A DNA stretch of 64,000 bases from contig CAZGAQ010000015.1 of NCBI GenBank assembly GCA_964523405.1, positions 35,249-99,248 of the forward strand, given 5' to 3'. Below, piece after piece: positions 50,145-58,503 of this stretch (its first letter is position 1; each line of letters begins with the position of its first letter). The translations under genes were made by a program, and so were the position numbers. Source of the DNA: CAZGAQ01 sp964523405 (GTDB lineage Bacteria > Planctomycetota > Phycisphaerae > UBA1845 > Fen-1342). The notes beneath the pieces are model-generated. The model was given only the letters and a program-made list of their open reading frames with translations, was not told the DNA's origin and ran no database searches.

Positions 50145-51923
50145 ATGGTACGTCCCCGCGTCTTCATCGGCTCATCCGGCGAGAGCCTGGAAATCGCCTA
50201 CACGGTCCAGGAACTGCTCGAGCACCAGGCTGAAGTGACGGTCTGGGATCAAGGCACTTTTGATTTGTCTGCCTACACACTTCCCGCGCTGCTATCCGGC
50301 CTGGAGTCGTCCGACTTTGGCGTGTTCATTCTCGCTCCCGATGATGTCACGCGAATTCGCGGTCAAGAACTTGCCACGGTCAGAGATAACGTCATCCTCG
50401 AACTGGGGCTGTTCGTGGGGCGCATGGGACTCGAACGCAGTCTCATGATCGTTCCGGACACGCCGAATCGACTTCATCTGCCCACGGACCTGCTGGGACT
50501 TACAACCGCCGGCTACAACCCGCGCCGCGACGATGGCAACATCAAGGCCGCCCTCGGACCGGCCTGTCAGAGTGTGCGTCGGCACCTCCTCCGCGTGGGC
50601 CGGCGCGCCGAGCCCACCGAATCACTGCCGCGCCCGACGCTCGTCCCCCGGTCTGAGTTCACGGAGTTTCTGCTTGCCGGACTGGCCAGACCTAACACGC
50701 ACCTCACGATGGTGACGTATACCGGCGAGGTTGACACGGCGCTCATCGACCCCTATCACACCCGCCATGGGACAACGATCGAAGTTCTGAAACGCTCGAT
50801 CCTGGACGACCTCGCCGAGCAACAGGAATGGAACATGCGGCGCCTCGCCGCCGGAATCACCGCGCGACGCTGGAACAAGCGGCTCAAGTCAATCAAAGTC
50901 TCCGAACGACTCACCCACGACGTACCCGCAGGCGTAACCGTCCGCCAATACCTCTACACGGCCCCTCCGTCGAAACGCATCTACCTCTTCGATCAACGGG
51001 AACTGATGTACGCCGCCTACCAGGTACTCGACGATACGTCCTGTGAGGGCGGCAGCGCCTACCGCGGGATCACCGATTCTCCGGCCGTACGTGTGGGCCC
51101 CGAAGACGACTTCGGCCAGTTCGTGCTCGCGGAGATTCGCCACTATATCGCGAGCCTGAAACGCGTGAGTCGAACATGGGCGGACGAACGGGCCATCTTG
51201 CTGGAGCGCGCACCGTGGTCCGGGACGGGGCGCCGTCCGTGTGTCTGCCCCCGCGCCGCATTCTTCGACGTCGACGGTGTCTTGCTGGATTCCGCGGCGC
51301 GTTACGCCCAAGCCTGGCAGGCGGCTTTTGCGCCGCACGGCCATACGATCACCGAACTGATGTCCTACTGCGAGGAAGGGCGACGCACACCCGAGACGAT
51401 CCGCCGCTGGCTTGCCACGTTCGGCCATCCGCGCGCCGACGATGCCTTCGTGGACTCCTTGGCGTCTGTCAAGCGGCAGACCTTCGCACGTCTGGGCGCA
51501 CCTCCGGTCCTCACTGGAGCCCATGAGCTGCTGCAGGTGGTAGCGGAGTCCGGCCTGGACATCTGGGTGGTGACTGGCTCCTCGGACGACCTCTTGGCGG
51601 AGCGGCTGGCGCAGTTGTTCCCGAAACTCGTTCAGGCCGACCACGTCATCCAGACCAAGCACGCCAGGCAGGGCAAGCCGAACCCGGACATGTACTTGCT
51701 GGCCTGCGACCGGGCCGGCGTGCATCCCCACGAAGGCATTGCATTTGAGAATGCGCCCTTGGGCATTCGGGCCGCCGACGCTGCGGGCCTCTTCTGCTTG
51801 GCTGTGAATACCCATTTCTTCGAGTCGCAGGAGTTCTATCGCCTCGGCGCCCGCGCGATCTTCAGGTCTTGCACGGACCTCGCCGCGCTGTGGCCCGAAG
51901 CAATTACCATCCTGCACGAGTGA
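50145..51923 (+). CDS. TIR-like (CAP12-type) nucleotide-binding protein fused to HAD hydrolase
   Basis: A 592-residue three-part protein. Residues 1-150 are a TIR-like domain of the predicted nucleotide-binding family (CAP12/PF10137 type): RVFIGSSGESLEIAYTVQE, VTVWDQGTFDLSAYTLPAL, FGVFILAPDDV and RDNVILELGLFVGRMG, whose Glu86 corresponds to the catalytic glutamate of NAD-cleaving TIR domains. Residues ~165-365 form an unrecognised domain (THLTMVTYTGEVDTALIDPYH, RIYLFDQRELMYAAYQVL). Residues ~370-592 are a HAD phosphatase/phosphomutase domain: FFDVDGVLLDSAARY (Asp375, Asp377), VVTGSSDD, KPNPDMYLLACDRAG, AFENAPLGIRAADAAG. GAGGAG lies 7 bases before ATG 50145. The gene is isolated and its codon use is somewhat less GC-biased than its neighbours, which hints at transfer. 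Antiviral or nucleotide-signalling role is inferred. Confidence 0.82.
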   Translation: MVRPRVFIGSSGESLEIAYTVQELLEHQAEVTVWDQGTFDLSAYTLPALLSGLESSDFGVFILAPDDVTRIRGQELATVRDNVILELGLFVGRMGLERSLMIVPDTPNRLHLPTDLLGLTTAGYNPRRDDGNIKAALGPACQSVRRHLLRVGRRAEPTESLPRPTLVPRSEFTEFLLAGLARPNTHLTMVTYTGEVDTALIDPYHTRHGTTIEVLKRSILDDLAEQQEWNMRRLAAGITARRWNKRLKSIKVSERLTHDVPAGVTVRQYLYTAPPSKRIYLFDQRELMYAAYQVLDDTSCEGGSAYRGITDSPAVRVGPEDDFGQFVLAEIRHYIASLKRVSRTWADERAILLERAPWSGTGRRPCVCPRAAFFDVDGVLLDSAARYAQAWQAAFAPHGHTITELMSYCEEGRRTPETIRRWLATFGHPRADDAFVDSLASVKRQTFARLGAPPVLTGAHELLQVVAESGLDIWVVTGSSDDLLAERLAQLFPKLVQADHVIQTKHARQGKPNPDMYLLACDRAGVHPHEGIAFENAPLGIRAADAAGLFCLAVNTHFFESQEFYRLGARAIFRSCTDLAALWPEAITILHE

Positions 51924-53001
51924 CCCCCGACGGCCACACGCGAACCGCGCACATCACGGAAGCCCCCCGCTGCATCGTTATTGGCGTTGACTCTTTTCGT
52001 TATTCGCCATACTTCGCCATTCTCTTCCCGCCCCCAACTTCCGACCTCTTGCTTCTGACTTTTCTCCGCAGAATCCACCATTCCCCGCCTCAACTCGCTT
52101 CTCGCTACTCCTCTCCCCGCCCCGCGTGCTACCCTTCTTCTATGAATGCGCACCTTCCTAGACCGCGCGTTGGTGTCCGGCTGATGGCTGAAGACTGAAG
52201 GCTGAGAGCTTCCTCATGAACGCGTGCCTTCCTAGACCGCCCTCCGCCCCCCTGTCCCATGTCACCTGTCACTTGTCACCCCCAACCCCCGCCCCAACTC
52301 GCTACTCGACACCCGCTACTCTCCGCTGTCTCGGCTGCCGACTTCATCCTTCTGACTTCTTCCTTCGCGTCCTCGGCGTCCTTCGCGGTGAAAGAGAGCG
52401 CTCTTCCCCGCCAGACTCCGCCCCAATTCGCTACGCGCTACTCGAAACTCGCTGCTCTCACGCTTCTCCGCCCACGCCCCCCATTTGCGCGCCATCCTTC
52501 CCCTATGGCGACGCACACTCCATCGACGTCGGCGCCCCGCCACCTGTCCCCTGTCACTTGTCACTTCAGACTTGTCCCCTGCCCCCTGCCCCGCGGCCCC
52601 GACAGCCCGCCCCGCCTCTTCAACTCGCTCCTCGCTACTCGCCACTCCGCCTCTGCCGATCCCCGTTCCCAGTTCCCCGTTCCCTCTCTTCTCAACTCGC
52701 TGCTCGCTACTCGAAACTCGCTACTGCCCCTCTGCCGTTCCCCGTTCCCTCGACCCGGCCCCCGTCCCTGTCACTTGTCACTTGCCACTTGTCACCTCGC
52801 GGCCGCAAGGTCCGTATATCGAAGATGCTCACTTAGGACGCGAGCAAAACAACATCTTGATCACCTTCGGCTGGCGCGCCACGAACCGCGCACGCTGTAC
52901 CTGGATCCCTCGATCCCTTGCTCCCTTGATCCCTGCCTTGATCCCTGCCTTGATCCCCTTCGACTGGCGCACCGCGAACCACGCACGCTCCCCGCGATCC
53001 C
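51924..53001. repeat. Heptamer-based simple-repeat region
   Basis: About 1.08 kb without a gene. From 52179 to about 52830 it is built from several families of degenerate heptads. Examples: GGCTGAT, GGCTGAA, GACTGAA, GGCTGAG (52179-52206); GTCACCT, GTCACTT, GTCACCC (52261-52281); ACTCGCT, ACTCGAC, ACCCGCT, ACTCTCC (52297-52324). Further families are GTTCCCC and ACTTGTC. An 8-mer/12-mer family with core GATCCCT follows near 52900-52955. Each family keeps a period of seven, but phase shifts between families. The plus strand is pyrimidine-rich. It resembles the heptanucleotide STRR repeats of cyanobacteria. Confidence 0.75.
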
Positions 53002-54306
53002 TCAACCCCTGCGCACCGCCGCCGCCCGCTTCACCATCCCCACCAGGTCCCCGCTCTGCGCCAGCGCCGCCCCCACGATGATCACGCCCTTCAGAATGTC
53101 CTGGATTTCGCTCGACACCGCCTTGAGCTGCAGGATGTTCGTCAGGTACCCGAAGATCATCACCCCAACCAGCGTCCCCAGGATGCTCCCGCGCCCCCCC
53201 ATCAGGCTCGTCCCGCCGATCACCACCGCCGCGATCGCATCCAGTTCCTTGCCTTGCCCCGCGTCCGCCTTGCCCTGCGTGTACTGCGCGCAGTACAGCA
53301 CGGCCGCGAGGCCGGCCAGCACGCCGCTCACCGTGTACACGAACGTCTTCACCCCCGCCACCGGCACGCCCGCCAGCCGCGACGCCTCCTCGTTGCCGCC
53401 GACCGCGAAGACGTACCGCCCCAGCGCCAGCTTGTGCAGCACGAACGCCGCCCACAGCCACGCCCCCAGCAGAAACAACCCCGGCACCGGCACCAGCTTC
53501 AGGTCCCGCACCTTCCCCGTCCGCAGGGTCTCGTGCCCGACCGTCAGGATCGTCGCCCCGAGCTGCTCGAACGACGCCGGCGCCCCGGCCCGCTCCGCGT
53601 CACCGCGATAGATCGCATGAATCTGCCCGCCGTTGCCCGCGATGTACTTCGCCAGTCCCACCGCCGACACCATCATCGCCAGCGTCACGATGAACGGCTG
53701 CAGCCGCGTGCGCGCCACGAGGGTCCCGTTCACCATCCCCAGCGCTCCGCCAACCACCGGCACAACCAGCAGCACGCCCCACGTTGGCAGCCCGTGCCCC
53801 GCGGCCAACGCCAGGAAGTCGATCGCCAGTGCCGTCACGCCAAGCCCCATCAGCAGACCGACTGCCGCCCAGGCGCGCCGCCCTCGCTCGCGCAGTCGCC
53901 GATACAGCGCCACGCTGCCCAGCAGGCCGAACGCGCCGATCGCACACCACGCCATCCACACCGCCCGTCCGCCGCCATCGCCCCGCTCCATCAGCAGCAT
54001 CGCACACACGACACTGCACAGCGACAGCAGGCTGCTGACCGACAGGTCGATCCCACCCGACAGGATCACCAGCGTCATCCCAACGGCCAGAATGCCGTTG
54101 ATCGACACCTGCCCCAACACATCGCGCTGATTGTCGATCGTCAGGAATTGCGGATGCACCAGCGTGCCCACGCCGAATAGCGCCGCCAGCCCCCCCAGCA
54201 GCGTGACGTACCGCACCAAGGTCGACCAGCGCGCCGCGCGCCCCGGCCGCGCCGCATACTTCGCCGCGGGCGGGGGGGATTGTGATTCGGATGGACGGAG
54301 GTTCAT
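53002..54306 (-). CDS. Sugar ABC transporter permease (RbsC-type)
   Basis: A 434-residue polytopic protein of the BPD_transp_2 family that imports ribose, xylose and similar sugars. DVLGQVSINGILAVGMTLVI, LSGGIDLSVSSLLSLC, GALGMVNGTLVARTRLQPF, YVFAVGGNEEASRLAGVPV and VIGGTSLMGGRGSILGTLVG match the family from N- to C-terminus. There are about ten helices, with an insertion near residues 105-175. A long hydrophilic N-terminal segment precedes the first helix. Its binding protein lies 5.4 kb away on the same strand and no ATPase is in between, so the operon looks interrupted. The stop lies next to a GATCCCTC-type repeat. Confidence 0.87.
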   Translation of the reverse strand: MNLRPSESQSPPPAAKYAARPGRAARWSTLVRYVTLLGGLAALFGVGTLVHPQFLTIDNQRDVLGQVSINGILAVGMTLVILSGGIDLSVSSLLSLCSVVCAMLLMERGDGGGRAVWMAWCAIGAFGLLGSVALYRRLRERGRRAWAAVGLLMGLGVTALAIDFLALAAGHGLPTWGVLLVVPVVGGALGMVNGTLVARTRLQPFIVTLAMMVSAVGLAKYIAGNGGQIHAIYRGDAERAGAPASFEQLGATILTVGHETLRTGKVRDLKLVPVPGLFLLGAWLWAAFVLHKLALGRYVFAVGGNEEASRLAGVPVAGVKTFVYTVSGVLAGLAAVLYCAQYTQGKADAGQGKELDAIAAVVIGGTSLMGGRGSILGTLVGVMIFGYLTNILQLKAVSSEIQDILKGVIIVGAALAQSGDLVGMVKRAAAVRRG

Positions 54307-54355
54307 CGCGGAAGAATGTTAACCGGATGCCGCATGGCCTGCACGCGGCCGACGG

Positions 54356-54856
54356 TCATCCTCCCTGCCCCGGCCTCGTCATCAGGAAGTCCGTCAGCGC
54401 CCCGCCCGGCACGCCGCGGTGACACAACACCGCCACCGCGCACACCGCGAACAGCGGCCCCGCATTGACCACGCCCAGCACCGGCAACTGCAGCCAACCC
54501 CAGCCTGCCACGGGACCGTCGTGCCCGGGTACGCCGTGCACCGCGAAGACCACATGGTTCGATGCCAGCACCAGGGCACTGAGGATGATCCCCAGTGCAG
54601 TGATCGGCCAGCCGGCGAACCCGCCCGCACTCTGCACCGTCCCCAGCAGGATCCACACCAGCGCCACGCCCAGCACAATGCGCACCAGCAGCGACATCAG
54701 GATCGCCGGGGCAAACCAGGCCACCGGCGCCAGGAGCGCGGCCAGCACAGCCGCCGTGCCCACACCCCAGATCGCCGCGCGCACCAGCCCCTGCTGCGGC
54801 GTCCATTCCTCGGGGTCGCAGTGGCGGCGCGGCTCGAGGTCCTCGTTGTCAGCCAT
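54356..54856 (-). CDS. Hypothetical membrane protein
   Basis: A 166-residue protein with an acidic N-terminus (MADNEDLEPRRHCDPEEW) and four hydrophobic helices (WGVGTAAVLAALLAPVAWF, ILMSLLVRIVLGVALVWILL, ITALGIILSALVLASNHVVF, GPLFAVCAVAVLCH). GGGAGG lies 8 bases before ATG 54856. It is upstream of and close to the sugar permease on the same strand (49 bases between genes), which suggests co-transcription. No family recognised. Confidence 0.62.
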   Translation of the reverse strand: MADNEDLEPRRHCDPEEWTPQQGLVRAAIWGVGTAAVLAALLAPVAWFAPAILMSLLVRIVLGVALVWILLGTVQSAGGFAGWPITALGIILSALVLASNHVVFAVHGVPGHDGPVAGWGWLQLPVLGVVNAGPLFAVCAVAVLCHRGVPGGALTDFLMTRPGQGG

Positions 54857-54907
54857 GGACGAACCTCCCGTAATACGTGTCTCGCCGCATCGTACCGCCG
54901 CCGCCCC

Positions 54908-54936
54908 TTGGCCACCAGCCGCTCGCGCCGTATCAT
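54908..54936 (+). promoter_or_regulatory. Promoter of the glmL-like gene
   Basis: TTGGCC (54908-54913), 17 bases, TATCAT (54931-54936): four and five of six consensus matches at ideal spacing, about 67 bases before ATG 55004. Confidence 0.6.
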
Positions 54937-55003
54937 GCCGCCGGTGCGCCCACGAACCGGCAGTGAACCGGTTTATTCGGCGCGGCCCCGAGAGGCTGGG
55001 CTC

Positions 55004-56860
55004 ATGGCCGACGAACTGCGTACGATCCTCGCCACCGACTGTGGCTCCACCACGACCAAAGCCATCCTCATTGAGAAGCAGGGGGACTCCTATCGCCTCG
55101 TGTGCCGCGGCGAAGCCCCCACCACGGTCGAAGCACCCGCCGAAGACGTCACCCGGGGCGTCCTCAACGCCTTCGGCGAGATCGAGGACCTGACCGGACG
55201 CAAGTTCATCAAGAACGACACCGTCTGGTGCCCACGCGACGGCCAGAACGGCTGCGACGCATACGTCGGCACGTCTTCCGCCGGCGGCGGCTTGCAGATG
55301 ATGGTGGCCGGCGTCGTCAAGAACATGACCGCCGAAAGCGCACAGCGCGCCGCCTTGGGCGCCGGCGCCGTGGTCATCGACGCCCTCGCCACCAATGACG
55401 GCCGCGCAAACCACGAACGTATCGAACGAATTCGCTCCATGCGGCCCGACATGATCCTGGTTTCCGGCGGAACGGATGGCGGCACGATCAAGCACGTGGT
55501 GGAGATGAGCCAGCTCATCGCGGCGGCCGATCCGAAACCGCGCTTTGGCGTCGGTTTCCAGCTCCCCGTCATCTTTGCCGGCAACAATCAAGCTCAGCCC
55601 GAAGTGCAACGGATCCTCGGGGACAAGGCCGCGCTTTACCTCACGGACAATCTCCGCCCGACGCTGGAAGCCGAGAACCTCCGCCCAGCGCGCGACCGCA
55701 TCCACGACCTGTTCCTCGAGCACGTCATGAAGCAGGCCCCGGGCTACGGCAAGTTGCTGACCTGGACACGCGTGCACCTGCCGTCCGCCGAGCCGCGCCC
55801 GGTGCCGCTGATGCCGACGCCCGGTGCGGTCGGCCTGATCATGCAACTCATCGCGGAGCGCGAGGGGATCCAGGTAGCCGGTGTCGACATCGGCGGCGCG
55901 ACGACCGACGTGTTCAGCGTCTTCCGTAGCGACGCGGACGACCCGCGCTCTGAGAAGGTCTTCAACCGCACCGTCAGCGCCAATCTCGGCATGAGCTACA
56001 GCATCTTTAACGTGGTCGCGGAGGCCGGCTTCGAGAACATCGTCCGCTGGGTACCACTGGATCTCGACGATCGCGACATTCGTAACCGTATTCGCAACAA
56101 GATGATTCGGCCGACAACGATCCCGCAGACGCTCGACGAACTGATGATCGAGCAGGCCATCTGTCGTGAGGCACTGCGGTTGGCGTTTATTCAGCACAAG
56201 CAGATGGCGGTCGGGCTCAAGGGCGTGCGGCAGCAACGCTCCATCGCGGACGCCTTTGACCAGCAGATGTCCGGGCAAACCTTGGTCGACATGCTCGGGC
56301 TGGACATGATCGTCGGCTCGGGCGGCGTGCTCTCGCACAGTCCGCGACGCAGCCAGGGGGCGCTCATGATGCTGGATGGTTTCCAGCCGGAAGGCTTCAC
56401 CGAGCTGACCGTCGACTCGATCTTCATGATGCCGCAACTAGGTGTCCTGAGCACGGTCCATGAAGAAGCGGCGCTCCAGGTCTTCAATCGCGACTGCCTG
56501 GTCCGGCTGGGCTGGAGCATCGCGCCCCGTGGTGGAGCCAAGGTCCGCGGCGGACAGCCTTGCATGACCGTCGAAGTACGCGCCGCTGGCGGCTCCAGTC
56601 GGCATGAAGTGAGGGTCGGCCAACTCGTTCTCGTGCCCCTGGCCGAGGGAGCCCGGGCAACCGTAACTGCCTCGCCAGCAAGAGGTTTTGACGTCGGTGG
56701 CGGGCCCGGGCAGGCAATCACACGCGAGGTTACCGGCGGGGTCGTCGGTTTGATTCTGGATGGCCGCGGCCGACCCCTGCAGATCCCGACCGATCCAGCG
56801 GCTCGCGTCCGTAGGCTCAATGAATGGAATCGGGCCCTGGGAATTTATCCGGAACAATGA
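55004..56860 (+). CDS. GlmL/MutL-family actin-fold ATPase (glutamate mutase accessory type)
   Basis: A 618-residue protein of the GlmL family (methylaspartate mutase accessory protein), with the ASKHA/actin-like fold. The first phosphate loop reads TDCGSTTTKAILIE (about residues 11-24), an Asp/Thr-rich second loop VAGVDIGGATTDVFSVF appears near residue 290, and the motif VSGGTDGG and IFAGNNQAQPEVQ are typical. Members are genetically linked to B12-dependent glutamate mutase or ornithine mutase, thought to repair or protect the cobalamin enzyme. Neither mutase subunit is in this window, so its partner here is unknown. GAGAGG precedes ATG 55004. It is divergent from the small membrane protein at 54356. 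Confidence 0.86.
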   Translation: MADELRTILATDCGSTTTKAILIEKQGDSYRLVCRGEAPTTVEAPAEDVTRGVLNAFGEIEDLTGRKFIKNDTVWCPRDGQNGCDAYVGTSSAGGGLQMMVAGVVKNMTAESAQRAALGAGAVVIDALATNDGRANHERIERIRSMRPDMILVSGGTDGGTIKHVVEMSQLIAAADPKPRFGVGFQLPVIFAGNNQAQPEVQRILGDKAALYLTDNLRPTLEAENLRPARDRIHDLFLEHVMKQAPGYGKLLTWTRVHLPSAEPRPVPLMPTPGAVGLIMQLIAEREGIQVAGVDIGGATTDVFSVFRSDADDPRSEKVFNRTVSANLGMSYSIFNVVAEAGFENIVRWVPLDLDDRDIRNRIRNKMIRPTTIPQTLDELMIEQAICREALRLAFIQHKQMAVGLKGVRQQRSIADAFDQQMSGQTLVDMLGLDMIVGSGGVLSHSPRRSQGALMMLDGFQPEGFTELTVDSIFMMPQLGVLSTVHEEAALQVFNRDCLVRLGWSIAPRGGAKVRGGQPCMTVEVRAAGGSSRHEVRVGQLVLVPLAEGARATVTASPARGFDVGGGPGQAITREVTGGVVGLILDGRGRPLQIPTDPAARVRRLNEWNRALGIYPEQ

Positions 56861-57020
56861 AACGCTTCTCCGGGGTTAGAAAGCCTTTCATGTTGTCGCT
56901 TAACCCGCTACAATTCGTTCATCCGATTTGTAGTAAAGCGGGGCCCGCATCCGGCATGTGGTTTGTTGGGTGCGAATGAAACGGTTAATCTGGCGATCTC
57001 GCTCGGAACGTGAGTAATCT

Positions 57021-58409
57021 ATGAATACCGCTCCCTCGGCCGCCACGCTCATTCCCACGAACGGTGGGCTTGTCATCCGCGAGAACACGCGTCTCGAACC
57101 CGGCGTCTACTATCTGCCTGAGGGCATCACCATTGAGGCCCCCGGCGTCACGCTGGACGGCAATGGCGCCACCATTCTCGGCGACAACCGTCAGGGTGTC
57201 GGAGTGTCCGTACTCGGGCAGACGGGCGTGACCGTCCGCAACCTCCGCATCCGCGACTACTATCACGGCATCGTGGCCCGCGGCGCGGACGGAATCGTGA
57301 TCGAGCAGAATCAGATCACCTCCACGGCCGAAGTCGGCGCCAACACGATCTTCCTGGACATCTGGCGCCCGGCCAATGATCCTTACGGTGGCGCGATCCT
57401 CCTCGACCGCGTGGATGGCGCGGACATCCTCGACAACGACCTGCAGCACCAGCTCAACGGGCTGCTGACCTACCACTGCACGCGCTTGAATGTGCGTCGC
57501 AATGTGGCCAGCTACAACAGCGGCTTCGGCTTCCACCTGTTCAATACCTGCGAGAGCGTGTTCGAAGAGAACTGGGCGGACTTCTGCTGCCGCTACGAGC
57601 CGCGCGACAAGGGCCGGGTGGTGGTCGGGGCCGGTTCCGTCGGACACATGGGCGCCGATTCGACCGGTTTCCTCATCATCTACGGTTCCTGCCGCAACGT
57701 TTTCCGGAAGAACTTCGCCCGTCTGAGCGGCGACGGCTTCTTCCTGGCCGGACGCAATCCCGCCGGCGAGGATGTCGGCTCGAACGACAATCTCTTCGAG
57801 GAGAACGACGGCTCGCTCAGCCCGAACATCGCCTTTGAAGCCACCTTCAGCAGCGGCAACATCTTCCGCAACAACTGGGCGGATCGCTGCAATTTCGGCT
57901 TCTGGCTCGGCTACTCCAGCCGCAACGTGCTGGAGGGCAACCGCATGCTCTTCAACCGCCAGGCCGGCATCGCGGTCGAGCACGGCGTGGATTTCGAGGT
58001 CCGGCGCAACGACTTCCAGAGCAACGGGCACGGCATTCTGCTGTGGACGCGGCGCATCAAGGCGTTCTGGGATGACGCGCACACGAACCGCACGATCCGC
58101 AACTGGCTGATCGAGGACAACCGCTTCCTGCACAACGACCACGCCATTGCGATCCGCGCGGATCGGGACCACGGCATCCGTCTGCTGCCCGAGGCCGAGC
58201 GCGGCTGCGAGGATGTGCGGCCCCGCGACGTGACCATCCGCGGCAACGATATTCAGGACAACCGCGTCGGCATCCACGTGCACCACGCGGACCACACGGT
58301 CATCGAGAAGAACAAGATCAACCGCAACGTCGAGGCGGACATCCGCTGCGAGAACGACCGCCACACGGTCCTGGGCCACAACCTGGGCCTGCGCGGCGCG
58401 TACCTGTAG
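57021..58409 (+). CDS. Right-handed beta-helix protein without signal peptide
   Basis: A 462-residue beta-helix of the NosD/CASH type, with regular turns such as LEENWADFCC, NVFRKNFARLSGDGFFLAG and NIFRNNWADRCNFGFWLGY. Its order of segments follows the secreted giant at 41893-45549 closely: PTNGGLVIRENTRLEPGVYY, a FLDIW...YGGAILLD stretch, GFLIIYGSCRNVF, SFWLGYSS-like FWLGYSSRNVLEGN and IAVEHGVDFEVRRN. Unlike that protein it starts directly at MNTAPSAATLIPTNG and has no export signal and no Tsp3, kelch or dockerin modules. ATG 57021 has a weak ribosome binding site. A hairpin terminator follows. Possibly a carbohydrate-active or binding protein of the cytoplasm, or exported by another route. 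Confidence 0.83.
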   Translation: MNTAPSAATLIPTNGGLVIRENTRLEPGVYYLPEGITIEAPGVTLDGNGATILGDNRQGVGVSVLGQTGVTVRNLRIRDYYHGIVARGADGIVIEQNQITSTAEVGANTIFLDIWRPANDPYGGAILLDRVDGADILDNDLQHQLNGLLTYHCTRLNVRRNVASYNSGFGFHLFNTCESVFEENWADFCCRYEPRDKGRVVVGAGSVGHMGADSTGFLIIYGSCRNVFRKNFARLSGDGFFLAGRNPAGEDVGSNDNLFEENDGSLSPNIAFEATFSSGNIFRNNWADRCNFGFWLGYSSRNVLEGNRMLFNRQAGIAVEHGVDFEVRRNDFQSNGHGILLWTRRIKAFWDDAHTNRTIRNWLIEDNRFLHNDHAIAIRADRDHGIRLLPEAERGCEDVRPRDVTIRGNDIQDNRVGIHVHHADHTVIEKNKINRNVEADIRCENDRHTVLGHNLGLRGAYL

Positions 58410-58445
58410 ACGACGCCTGCGCGGCGCGTCGGACGAAAAACGAAA

Positions 58446-58469
58446 CGGCCCGCCGGTTCCGGCGGGCCG
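58446..58469. terminator. Bidirectional terminator hairpin
   Basis: CGGCCCGCCGG (58446-58456) and CCGGCGGGCCG (58459-58469), 11 bp perfect, with only TT between. On the plus strand cgctgtttt follows, on the minus strand the complement of gaaaaacgaaa gives a T-rich run. It separates convergent genes ending at 58409 and 58504. Confidence 0.8.
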
Positions 58470-58503
58470 CGCTGTTTTCAGGACTGTGCTGGCGGTAGAT
58501 GCG

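Noticed and set aside
52259..53611. A 450-codon plus-strand open frame over the repeat field
   Set aside because: Its first part is the translation of heptamer repeats (Ser/Thr/Pro/Cys-rich) and its last part is antisense to the sugar permease.
54303..54806. An alternative 167-codon minus-strand frame in place of 54356-54856
   Set aside because: It lacks a ribosome binding site and gives a Gly/Ala/Arg-rich product, whereas the chosen frame has GGGAGG and four clean membrane helices.
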